From: DASZGI01 sp035938995
GTDB lineage: Bacteria > Actinomycetota > Actinomycetes > Streptomycetales > Catenulisporaceae
NCBI RefSeq assembly: GCF_035938995.1
Contig: NZ_DASZGI010000002.1
Span: 1 to 15,246, forward strand
Direction of reading: 5' to 3'
Length of the DNA: 15,246 bases
Below the pieces are notes generated by a model, which searched no databases, had not been told where the DNA came from, and worked only from the letters and a program-made list of their open reading frames with translations. The first letter of the stretch is position 1. Each line of letters opens with the position of its first letter. Shown in pieces: positions 7,985-14,867 of the stretch. Made by a program: the position numbers and the translations under genes.

Positions 7985-8323
7985 GTGCACGAGCTGGCGA
8001 TCACCCAGAGCATCGTGGAAGCCGTGACGCAGCGGCTGCCCGACGCGCAGGTCACCCGCGTGTGCCTCGTGATCGGCAAACTGTCCGGCGTTTCCGTGCC
8101 GTCCGTGGAGTTCTGCTTCGGCCCGACGACCGAGGGGACCGCGCTCGCGGGAGCCGAACTGCAGGTGGAGCAGACCGGCGGCCGGGTGCGGTGCCGGCAC
8201 TGCGGCGACGAGTTCCCCTGCGACGACCTGCTCGCCGTCTGCGCCTGCGGGAGCGTGGAACTCGAGGTCATCGCCGGGCAGGAACTGCTCATCCGCTCGG
8301 TGGAGGTGCGCAACCATGTGTGA
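7985..8323 (+). CDS. hypA: Hydrogenase nickel-insertion metallochaperone HypA
   Basis: A 112-aa protein that passes nickel to the hydrogenase large subunit together with HypB. The family start MHELAIT is present, including His2, the known nickel ligand. The zinc site is C70RHC73 plus C86AC88; the second pair is CxC rather than the common CxxC. The end (AGQELLIRSVEV) matches the family. GTG start at 7985 with GAGGAG (7971-7976) 8 nt upstream. It overlaps hypB by 8 nt. Placed after the ABC genes in the same run, so nickel import and insertion may be coregulated. Confidence 0.95.
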   Translation: MHELAITQSIVEAVTQRLPDAQVTRVCLVIGKLSGVSVPSVEFCFGPTTEGTALAGAELQVEQTGGRVRCRHCGDEFPCDDLLAVCACGSVELEVIAGQELLIRSVEVRNHV

Positions 8324-9116
8324 GACCTGCGGCTGCGGTGAAGGTGCCACGACGACCGTCACCGATCTCGGCGTCCCGCGCGCGCACGAAGACACCCGCG
8401 AGCACGAGCATGATCACGCCCGCCAGCACCACCACGACCACGACACCCACGACTCCGGCGCACAGACGGTGACCCTCGAAGAACGCGTGCTCGCCAAGAA
8501 CGACCTGCTGGCCGACCGCAACCGGGAACGCCTCGCCGCGCTCGGCGCCGTCGCGGTCAACGTGATGGGCTCGCCCGGCGCCGGAAAGACCGCCCTGCTC
8601 GAGCGGACCGTGCGCGAGCTCGGTCCCCGTACTCCGCTCGCCGTCGTCGAGGGCGACCAGGAAACCCTGCTCGACGCGAAACGCATCGCGGCGGCGGGCG
8701 GCCGGGTGGTGCAGGTCAACACCGGTGCGGGATGTCACCTCGACGCGGCGATGCTGGCCGAGGCGCTCGACCGGCTCGCGCCGAGCCGCGGCGCGCTCGT
8801 CCTCGTCGAGAACGTCGGGAACCTCGTCTGCCCGGCGCTGTTCGACCTCGGCGCCCGCACCGCGGCTGTCCTGTCCTCGGTGACTGAAGGCGCTGACAAG
8901 CCACTCAAGTACCCGCACATGTTCCGCGCCGCCGACGCCGTCGTGCTGACGAAGATCGACATCCTGCCCTACGTCGACTTCGACGCCGACCAGTTCATCG
9001 CCAACGCCAGGAAGGTGCACCCGGGCATCGAGGTCCTGCGCCTGTCCTCGGTCACCGGCGAGGGCCTTGACCAGTGGTTCGCCTGGCTGGACCGCGCACG
9101 GCTCGCCGCAGCGTGA
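8316..9116 (+). CDS. hypB: Hydrogenase nickel-insertion GTPase HypB
   Basis: A 266-aa G3E-family GTPase that drives nickel delivery. The N-terminus MCETCGCG carries the high-affinity CxxCxC nickel site. Residues 24-45 hold nine histidines (HEHDH, HHHDHDTH), a nickel-storage tail. Walker A is GSPGAGKT (85-92); the metal site of the G domain has Cys140-His141 (GAGCHLD) and Cys172 (NLVCPA); VLTKIDIL is the base-recognition region. It is the last rightward gene of the run: the next gene is convergent, and hypCDEF must lie elsewhere. No terminator hairpin is evident in the 54 nt that follow. Confidence 0.96.
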   Translation: MCETCGCGEGATTTVTDLGVPRAHEDTREHEHDHARQHHHDHDTHDSGAQTVTLEERVLAKNDLLADRNRERLAALGAVAVNVMGSPGAGKTALLERTVRELGPRTPLAVVEGDQETLLDAKRIAAAGGRVVQVNTGAGCHLDAAMLAEALDRLAPSRGALVLVENVGNLVCPALFDLGARTAAVLSSVTEGADKPLKYPHMFRAADAVVLTKIDILPYVDFDADQFIANARKVHPGIEVLRLSSVTGEGLDQWFAWLDRARLAAA

Positions 9117-9170
9117 CACAGCAGCGGAAACGGGAAGGTGCGTTCGGCAGCGGATTCGACCAGCTCTTCG

Positions 9171-9605
9171 TCAGCTTTCCGCGGCCAGCCGCGCGAGGTT
9201 CGCCAGCGACCGACGGATGACGTCGGTCTGGGTCTCCAGACGGTGCGCCTCGGACGGCGGGATCTCCACATGCACCGCGATCTCGGTCGCCGCGCCGCCG
9301 TCGCGCGGGGTGAGCTGCCAGCTGAATTCCAGGTCGGACACAAGGCACGAGATCTCGACCCGACCCCGGGCCCGGCTGGTGCGCAGTTCCTGCGGCATCG
9401 GGAAGTCGGGGTACCCGTCCGGATACATCGTGTACGCGCCGCCGTCATCGTCATGGTCATCGTCACTGCCGCTGCCGCTGCCACCGCCCGGCTCGATCGT
9501 CGCGACGCCGACCCACCAGTCGGGGAACCGGGCCGGATCGTAGAGCAGCTTCCACACCTCCTCAGGGGGTGCCGCGGCGGTCGTCCGCTCGTCGAAAGCC
9601 GGCAT
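9171..9605 (-). CDS. SRPBCC-family (START-like) small protein
   Basis: A 144-aa protein of the polyketide-cyclase/SRPBCC superfamily, a hydrophobic-cavity fold. Landmarks are an opening strand (MPAFDERTTAAAPPEEVWKLLYDPARFPDWW) and, after a Gly/Ser/Asp-rich insertion (GGSGSGSDDDHDDDGG), a strand-rich core ending in a long C-terminal helix (ETQTDVIRRSLANLARLAAES). The acidic insertion is unusual for the family. The ATG at 9605 has AGGAGAG 6 nt upstream. It starts 32 nt after the BTAD regulator ends, in the same direction, so the two are probably cotranscribed. Ligand and reaction are unknown. Confidence 0.82.
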   Translation of the reverse strand: MPAFDERTTAAAPPEEVWKLLYDPARFPDWWVGVATIEPGGGSGSGSDDDHDDDGGAYTMYPDGYPDFPMPQELRTSRARGRVEISCLVSDLEFSWQLTPRDGGAATEIAVHVEIPPSEAHRLETQTDVIRRSLANLARLAAES

Positions 9606-9637
9606 GTTCGCTCTCCTCCCTCCTTGGGTTTGCTCGC

Positions 9638-12600
9638 TCAGGTGTCCAGCGCGGCCAGTTCGGTCTCGATCGCGGCCAGCTCCCACTCCGGCTCGGTGAG
9701 CGAGCTGAGCGGCGGGCGGCCGAGGTCGATCAGGGCCGCGACATAGCTGTCGCCGGTCGCGGCGTTGCCCAGGCGTCGCCGCCATCCCTCCGACGCCTCC
9801 GTGAGGCGGGCGCGGGCGCGCTCACGGTCGCCACGTGCGGCGGCGGCCAGGCCCTGCACCCGATTCATCCGTGCGACGAGGGTGTCGGGGAAGTCGCCCG
9901 GCGCGACGGGTTCGAGCGCTGTTTCGCGCAGTTGCCGGTCCGCGGCGTCGTACTGTCCGGCCCGCACCAGGGCCTCGGCCAGCCACAGCCGGGCGAGCGG
10001 CCTGCTGACCGGCGCCCCCAGTTCCAGCGACCGGGTCAACAGCCGTACCGCGTCGGCGGTGTCGCCGCAAGCCAGGGCGAGCAGGCCGCGGTCGTGGTCG
10101 GCGAGTCCTTCGAGTTCGGCGCGGCCGACGCGCTCGGCGAACTCGGCCTCGGCTCGGCAAGCGACGCGAGCCTCGTCCAGCCGGCCGAGCCGGCGCAGGA
10201 GGGTCGCGCGGGCCGAATGCGCGTAAACGCACGGCCGGAGCAGCCCGTTCGGTTCGACCAGCGGCAGGCAGCGGTCGGCGAAGTCCAGCGCCCGCTCGAA
10301 GTCGCCCGTGCACGCCGCCGCGCTCGCGGCGTTGATCAGGCAGGAGTACGCCATGTCGGGGCGCCCTGCCCGTCCGGCCGCGGCGCTGGCGGCGACGAGC
10401 GGAGCGTAACTCTCCGCGAACCGCGCGGACCTGATCAAGGCATGCGCGCGGGCGAAGCCGATGTCGTGAGTAAGCAGATCGCTGGGCGCCTCACGCCGAC
10501 CGAGGGCGAGGTCGACGTCGCGCAGCAGCCACCCGCATTGCGCGGGGTCGCCGGCGACGGCTTCAGCCCACGCCAGACCGGCGAGAGCCTCGGCACGTGC
10601 GTAAGGATCGGCGGATGGATCGCGGTCGAGGACGTCGAGTGCGCTGCGGTAGGCGCGCCGCGATTCGCGGGGGTAGCACAGCCCTCCGCGCAGCCACCGG
10701 CCGCGCCGCAGCCATGCGCTGATCAGGGAACCGTCGTCGTCCGGGGCGATCAGCTCGAGCGCCCGGCCGAACGCCGCGTCGGATTCCTCCTGAAGCCCAC
10801 GCCACGCCTCGACCTCGGCCAGTTCCACGTACAGGTCCGCGTCGTGCGGATCGATCGCGACGGCCTCGTGCAGGAACCCGGCCGCCTCCGGCAGCGCGCC
10901 GACTGCCCGCGCGTCCGCCGCCGCCCTGGCCAGTTGGCCGACCGCGAGGGTGTCGCGTCCGGCCAGGCGGAGGTGCCGGGCGATCTCGGCGGCGCGCCGC
11001 CCGCCGGCCGGACCGCCGGCGCGACGGCGCAGCAGCTCGGCGAAGGAGTCGTGCAGCCGGGCACGTTCTGGATCGGGAAGGTCGCGGTAGACCGCCTCGG
11101 CGAGCAGCGCGTGACGGAAGCCGATCATGCCGGATCGCGCACGCAACAGGTCCGCGCCCAGCGCCTCGGTCTCGGCACGCTCCGGGTCGGGCAGCGGCAG
11201 CGTGAGCAGGTCGGCGTGCTCGACGTCGCGGCCGGCCACCGCGAGCAGTTCGACGAGCCGGCGCGCCGCGGGGCTGAGGCGGTAGACGGCGGCGCGGGTG
11301 GCCTCGGCGAGCCCGAGTACCGGTTCGCCGCCGTGCGAGCACGCGAGCGCGGCCTCCACGGCGAGCAGCGGGCTGCCGCCGGACGCCGCGGCGATCTGCT
11401 CGACGGTGGATCCGGGCAGGTCGACGACGCTGTGGATGAGCTGTCGCACCGTGGCGGTGGGCAGCGGCGTGAGGTCGAGCGAGCGGCGCAGCGCTCCCCG
11501 GGCGCGCAGGGCGGCGAGCGCGGCCTCGAGGTCCGGCCGCGGCGGCAGGCGGCGGCGGGTGAGCAGAAGCAGGACGGGAAGGCGGGTGATCCGCCGGCCG
11601 ACGTAGACGGCGAGCTCCAGGCTCGACGGGTCCGCGGCGTGCATGTCCTCGAGTACCAGCAGGACCGGGCCCTCCCGGGCGGCGCGGATGACCAGGCCGG
11701 CGACCGCCTCGAAGACGCGGACGCGTTCGAGTTGCGGTTCGGCGGCCGCATGGCCGACTAAGACTGGGGTGTCGGGCGACGCGGGGTTCGGTGCGGCGGC
11801 AGGGAGGTCCGCTGCGGCGGCGGGCACGAGGCGCGCGAGGTACGGTGCGGCGGCCGGGTCGATCGCCGACCGGTCGAGCTGTGTGATCAGGTCGCCGAGG
11901 GCTTCGGACCACACGGCGAGCGGCGTCGGTGCGCCCGCGCCGCCGCCCGCGGTGCCGGTTGCCGTCATCGCCCCGGGGAACCGGCCGGCTTCGGCGCGCA
12001 GTGCTTCGCAGAGCCTTGTCTTGCCGATGCCTCCCTCGCCGGCCACGACGACAACGCCGCCGCTCTCGTAGTGAGTCCGCTGCCACAGGAGGGTCAGGAC
12101 GCCCAACTCGACGCCGCGGCCGACCAGCGGTTGAGAGTCGATCGGCCTGTTCAGCGGCGCGTCGGCGGCGTTGATCCGCGCCGCGGCGCGGACGGGCTCG
12201 GGACCGCCGCGCAGTTGCAGCGCGAGGGCGGTCGTGGCCGGTGACGGCGCACAGCCCAACTCCGCCCGAATCCGGCTGCACGTGCGCTCATAAAGCTCCA
12301 GCGCCGCGGCTACGTCGCCCGCCGCTGCCAGCAACCGCATCGCGTCTCGGCAGACACTCTCGTCGAGCGGTCTGAGCTGTAGCAGCCATTGTGCGGCGTT
12401 GAGTGCTTCCGCGCCGCGGCCGTCGGCTTCGGCCTCGCGCGCCAGAGCGCCGAGCACGTTGGCGAGTCGGGCGAGGTGGCTCTCCCGCGCCACACCGGCC
12501 CATTCGTCGTCGAAGCCGTCGAGCAGTTCACCCCGGCACAACGCGACCGCTTCGCCGAAGTGCCCCGCGGCGGCCAGCCGGTCGAATTCGCGCACGTCGA

Positions 12601-12892
12601 CGGTCAGACCCTCGCCGTCCAGGGCCACGGTTTCGCGGTCCGCGGACAGATACGCCCCGCCGTCCGGACCAAGGGACGCCCGAAGCGCCCACACGGCGCT
12701 GCGCAGACTCGCCCGGGCGCTCGCGTCGAGCACGTCGGGCCAGAACTGGGCGGCGAGCCGGGAGCGCGGGTGGCGGCCGGGGCGCAGGGCCAGCCAGGCG
12801 AGCAGGGCTCTGGCCCGCCTGCCGGCCGGCGGCGCGATCCGCGTGCCGTCCCGCCCGATCTCCAGCCCGCCGATCAAGCGGATCGCCAACAT
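9638..12892 (-). CDS. SARP-type regulator: winged HTH + BTAD + AAA ATPase + TPR-like tail
   Basis: A 1084-aa regulator of the AfsR/large-SARP type. Residues ~1-95 are the OmpR-like DNA-binding domain (RLIGGLEIGRDG, RRARALLAWLALRPGRHPRSRLAAQFWPD, ARASLRSAVWALRASLG); ~97-245 are the BTAD helical domain (DVREFDRLAAAGHFGEAVALC to LYERTCSRIRAELG); ~255-600 are an AAA/STAND-type ATPase with Walker A GEGGIGKT (285-292) and Walker B LLVLEDMHAAD (411-421). The rest is an Ala/Arg-rich helical TPR-like region. There is no C-terminal LuxR HTH. Such proteins activate secondary-metabolite or stress genes from paired direct repeats, and such a repeat lies in its own upstream region. The ATG at 12892 has no strong Shine-Dalgarno. 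Likely targets are the SRPBCC and NTF2-like neighbours (inference). Confidence 0.9.
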   Translation of the reverse strand: MLAIRLIGGLEIGRDGTRIAPPAGRRARALLAWLALRPGRHPRSRLAAQFWPDVLDASARASLRSAVWALRASLGPDGGAYLSADRETVALDGEGLTVDVREFDRLAAAGHFGEAVALCRGELLDGFDDEWAGVARESHLARLANVLGALAREAEADGRGAEALNAAQWLLQLRPLDESVCRDAMRLLAAAGDVAAALELYERTCSRIRAELGCAPSPATTALALQLRGGPEPVRAAARINAADAPLNRPIDSQPLVGRGVELGVLTLLWQRTHYESGGVVVVAGEGGIGKTRLCEALRAEAGRFPGAMTATGTAGGGAGAPTPLAVWSEALGDLITQLDRSAIDPAAAPYLARLVPAAAADLPAAAPNPASPDTPVLVGHAAAEPQLERVRVFEAVAGLVIRAAREGPVLLVLEDMHAADPSSLELAVYVGRRITRLPVLLLLTRRRLPPRPDLEAALAALRARGALRRSLDLTPLPTATVRQLIHSVVDLPGSTVEQIAAASGGSPLLAVEAALACSHGGEPVLGLAEATRAAVYRLSPAARRLVELLAVAGRDVEHADLLTLPLPDPERAETEALGADLLRARSGMIGFRHALLAEAVYRDLPDPERARLHDSFAELLRRRAGGPAGGRRAAEIARHLRLAGRDTLAVGQLARAAADARAVGALPEAAGFLHEAVAIDPHDADLYVELAEVEAWRGLQEESDAAFGRALELIAPDDDGSLISAWLRRGRWLRGGLCYPRESRRAYRSALDVLDRDPSADPYARAEALAGLAWAEAVAGDPAQCGWLLRDVDLALGRREAPSDLLTHDIGFARAHALIRSARFAESYAPLVAASAAAGRAGRPDMAYSCLINAASAAACTGDFERALDFADRCLPLVEPNGLLRPCVYAHSARATLLRRLGRLDEARVACRAEAEFAERVGRAELEGLADHDRGLLALACGDTADAVRLLTRSLELGAPVSRPLARLWLAEALVRAGQYDAADRQLRETALEPVAPGDFPDTLVARMNRVQGLAAAARGDRERARARLTEASEGWRRRLGNAATGDSYVAALIDLGRPPLSSLTEPEWELAAIETELAALDT

Positions 12893-12921
12893 GTTGAGGC
12901 CAGCTTAGGACGGACCCGCCG

Positions 12922-12941
12922 AAATGGCGCCCGATCTGCGC
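12922..12941 (-). promoter_or_regulatory. Element shared with the hhyS promoter, copy 2
   Basis: AAATGGCGCC, C, GATCTGCGC on the plus strand, nearly identical to 1850-1868 and in the same orientation relative to a leftward gene. Here it ends 29 nt upstream of the BTAD regulator ATG, so a bound protein would block or modulate its expression. It directly abuts the TTGACG repeats. Confidence 0.3.
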
Positions 12942-12959
12942 GTTGACGTTCGATTGACG
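12942..12959 (+). promoter_or_regulatory. Candidate SARP box: paired TTGACG heptamers, 11-bp period
   Basis: GTTGACG (12942-12948), a 4-bp spacer TTCG, then ATTGACG (12953-12959). SARP regulators are known to bind direct heptamer repeats with 4-bp spacers, one helical turn apart, overlapping the -35 region. The repeat faces the NTF2-like gene at 13013. GTCAAC at 12978-12983 also makes an inverted pair with the first heptamer. No good -10 follows, consistent with an activator-dependent promoter. Confidence 0.45.
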
Positions 12960-13012
12960 GTGCCGCCGGATGCTCGGGTCAACAGATCCCCATGAGAAGA
13001 GAGGAACGGATC

Positions 13013-13402
13013 ATGAGCACCCTCCACGAGGCGGCTGCCGGCTCCCCCACGACCGCTCAGTTCGACGCCGCCGCTTTCCGCCGCGCGATCGAGGAGCGCG
13101 ACGGGGCCGCGGTGCGGTCCTTCTACACCGACGACGCCGAGCTGGTCGTCGTCGACCGCGAGGCCCAGCCGAGCAAGCCGCGGGTGCTGCGCGGCAGCGT
13201 GGCGATCGGCGCCTACTTCGACGACGTGTGCGGCCGGGACATGACGCACAAGATCGACCGCCTCGTGCTCGGCGACGGCGGTGCGGCGTATCTCGAGACC
13301 TGCGCCTACCCGGACGGGACCAAGGTGCGCTGCGCGGCCGTTCTCGACCTGCGCGACGGGCGGATCGTGCGCCAGTCCGGCGTGCAGGCGTGGGACGAGT
13401 AG
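13013..13402 (+). CDS. NTF2/SnoaL-like small protein
   Basis: A 129-aa cone-shaped alpha+beta fold protein: FDAAAFRRAIEERDGAAVRSFYTDDAELVVVD at the start, LRGSVAIGAYFDDV, and final strands KVRCAAVLDLRDGRIVRQSGVQAWDE. This superfamily includes isomerases, hydrolases and polyketide cyclases; the reaction cannot be told here. The ATG at 13013 is chosen because GAGAGGA (12999-13005) lies 7 nt upstream; the in-frame ATG at 12992 lies before that site. It is divergent from the BTAD regulator and behind the candidate SARP box, so it is a likely target. Confidence 0.83.
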   Translation: MSTLHEAAAGSPTTAQFDAAAFRRAIEERDGAAVRSFYTDDAELVVVDREAQPSKPRVLRGSVAIGAYFDDVCGRDMTHKIDRLVLGDGGAAYLETCAYPDGTKVRCAAVLDLRDGRIVRQSGVQAWDE

Positions 13403-13403
13403 T

Positions 13404-13520
13404 CGCGGCAACACGCAGAACTCCTCGCCGCCGTGCCGGCCCGCGATGTCGGCGTCGCGGATCAGATCCGACAACGTGTCCGCCCCGCCGACCAGGACCT
13501 GGTCGCCGTTCGCCTCGGTG
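13404..13520 (-). pseudogene. GGDEF (diguanylate cyclase) domain fragment
   Basis: Minus-strand reading gives NGDQVLVGGADTLSDL then IRDADIAGRHGGEEFCVLP. The catalytic GGEEF is at 13417-13432, and the distance from the GD of GDQVL to GGEEF, as well as the R-x-x-D-x-x-x-R pattern between, matches GGDEF domains exactly. The usual upstream DxDxFKxxND and GHxxGD parts are absent or altered, and the homology stops just after VLP where it meets the 3' end of the NTF2-like gene. About 35-40 codons of a ~160-residue domain remain. It is best read as a remnant of a deleted gene; expression is unlikely. The rest of the gap (13521-13653) shows nothing recognisable. Confidence 0.6.
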
Positions 13521-13653
13521 AGGTGCGCTGAATCCGCCAGTGGCCTCATTGCGGGAACGCGAGCAGGTGAGCGACGTCTGGCGCGAGTCGATGTCGGTCG
13601 CGCAATACGGCTGACGAGCGGTGCTGGCGATGCTGCGGCGCTCGACGAGGTGG

Positions 13654-14226
13654 TCAGCCCCACCAGAGGGGGGCGCAGGCGGTGGCTGCGGCGACGAGGT
13701 CGTCCCTGGTGACGGTGTCGTCGGCGAGCCAGGCAGCGATAGCGCCGGCGAAACCGTTGGCCATGAATGCGGCGACGATGGCGCGGTTGGCACGCGGGAC
13801 GTCGGGGTGGGTTGATCGGGCGATGAACGCCACCGTGTAGTCGGCGAAGTGGCGCACCAGGGCGTCGTATACGCCGCGGTCTTCGGGGTTCTGGAGCGCT
13901 TGCCGGTAGACGGCTGTGAACCGCTCCACGTGCTCGGCGACTTCGGCGGTTGCCAGGCGCAGCATTTCCGCGGGCGAACGCGAGCCCTCGGCCCGGAGCT
14001 GCTGCTCGCGGCGGTGGCCGCGGTCGAGGTCCGCGTAGAGCACCTGGATGAGCAGGTCCAGGGGAGAGTCGCACCGGTTATAGACCGTCGCCCGGGTCAC
14101 CCCGGCACGTTCGGCGAGCGCGGCGACGGTGATGCGTGACACCGGCTGCTGCGCAGCGAGCTCGACGATCGCCTGCTCCAGGCTGCGCACGGTCCGGGTG
14201 ATGCGCGGATCGGTATGAGCAGCCAC
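13654..14226 (-). CDS. TetR-family transcriptional regulator
   Basis: A 190-aa repressor-type protein. The N-terminal HTH is clear: RITRTVRSLEQAIVELA, then VSRITVAALAERAGVTRATVYNRCDSPLDLL at residues ~27-60. The remainder is the helical ligand-binding and dimer domain, ending VAAATACAPLWWG. The GTG at 14226 is chosen because AGGAGG (14233-14238) lies 6 nt upstream; an in-frame ATG at 14259 precedes that site and is less likely. Divergent from the NTF2-like gene at 14306, with an imperfect palindrome between, the usual layout of a TetR repressor and its target. The ligand is unknown. Confidence 0.9.
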   Translation of the reverse strand: MAAHTDPRITRTVRSLEQAIVELAAQQPVSRITVAALAERAGVTRATVYNRCDSPLDLLIQVLYADLDRGHRREQQLRAEGSRSPAEMLRLATAEVAEHVERFTAVYRQALQNPEDRGVYDALVRHFADYTVAFIARSTHPDVPRANRAIVAAFMANGFAGAIAAWLADDTVTRDDLVAAATACAPLWWG

Positions 14227-14259
14227 CCGTTGCCTCCTCGCCGTTGCCAACCGCCACAT

Positions 14260-14277
14260 CCTATGATCTTATACAGG
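14260..14277. promoter_or_regulatory. Candidate TetR operator and divergent promoter region
   Basis: CCTAT-N8-ACAGG is an imperfect 18-bp inverted repeat (half-site CCTRT) in a locally AT-rich patch. TATGAT at 14262-14267 could be a plus-strand -10 for the NTF2-like gene, and TTGACA reads on the minus strand at 14278-14283 as a possible -35 for tetR. Binding here would block both genes. Confidence 0.4.
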
Positions 14278-14305
14278 TGTCAAATAGTTTCGTGAAGGGA
14301 CCCCT

Positions 14306-14773
14306 ATGACCGCCCCCGCCACGATCTCACCCCAGCAGGCCGCCGACCGGCTGGCCATCCGCGAACTGTTCGACGCCTACGCGCACTGCGCCGACCGACG
14401 CGACGCAAAGGGCCAGATGGCGCTGTTCACCGAGGACACCCGCTTCGTGGTGTACATGGACGCGAAATCGGCCGAGCCGACCCAGGAGCTGCACGGCCGC
14501 GAGGCTCTCGCCCCGGTGTTCGACGACCTCAACCAATACGCCGCCACCACGCACTTCAACGGGCAAAGCACCGTACGGCTCGACGACGACACCGCTACCG
14601 GCGAAAGCTACTGCATCGCCCACCACCTCACCGTCGGCGAAGACGGCCGCCGGACCTTGATGATCGCCTCCATCCGGTACCTCGACACATTCGTCAAGCA
14701 GGACGGCCAGTGGCTCTTCGCCGAGCGTCGGCTCATGGTCGACTGGACCGAGACGCGGCCATCCACTCCCTGA
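14306..14773 (+). CDS. NTF2/SnoaL-like protein, likely TetR target
   Basis: A 155-aa SnoaL-like-domain protein: ADRLAIRELFDAYAHCADRRDAKGQMALFTEDTRFVVY is the typical N-terminal helix-turn-helix-strand with the Tyr and paired Asp region seen in SnoaL-like enzymes; LHGREALAPVFDDL, ATTHFNGQSTV and ATGESYCIAHHLTV form the core; RYLDTFVKQDGQWLFAERRLMVDW closes it. AAGGGA lies 5 nt before the ATG. It shares little with the NTF2-like gene at 13013 beyond the fold, so they are not recent duplicates. A detoxifying or small-molecule-modifying role under TetR control is plausible but unproven. Confidence 0.87.
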   Translation: MTAPATISPQQAADRLAIRELFDAYAHCADRRDAKGQMALFTEDTRFVVYMDAKSAEPTQELHGREALAPVFDDLNQYAATTHFNGQSTVRLDDDTATGESYCIAHHLTVGEDGRRTLMIASIRYLDTFVKQDGQWLFAERRLMVDWTETRPSTP

Positions 14774-14816
14774 TCGTCCGGCGCTCGTCGAAGGACGAAT
14801 AAGGACCCGCATAGGC

Positions 14817-14846
14817 GGGGCCGCCCGGTTTGTGCCGGGCGGCCCC
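14817..14846. terminator. Perfect 12-bp hairpin between convergent genes
   Basis: GGGGCCGCCCGG and CCGGGCGGCCCC pair fully around a TTTGTG loop. It lies 43 nt after the NTF2-like stop and 21 nt after the stop of the leftward gene at 14868, so it can end both transcripts. There is no U-tract, as is usual in high-GC actinobacteria. Confidence 0.85.
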
Positions 14847-14867
14847 TGGTGTGGTGCGGGTGGTGGG

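Noticed and set aside
9117..9170. Possible terminator between convergent hypB and the SRPBCC gene
   Set aside because: No stem of useful length could be found in the 54 bp.
10563..12281. 572-codon minus-strand frame inside the BTAD regulator
   Set aside because: It is a second frame of the same strand within a gene with clear wHTH, BTAD and ATPase motifs; its product is Arg/Pro-rich without motifs.
13540..13614. Short plus-strand frame encoding VASLREREQVSDVWRES and a few more residues
   Set aside because: About 25 codons, no ribosome-binding site and no family recognised; possibly another gene remnant but unsupported.
12905..14074. 389-codon minus-strand frame containing the GGDEF fragment
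   Set aside because: Only the short GGDEF stretch has recognisable protein sequence; the rest is antisense to the NTF2-like gene or out of frame with tetR, so the whole frame is not a gene.
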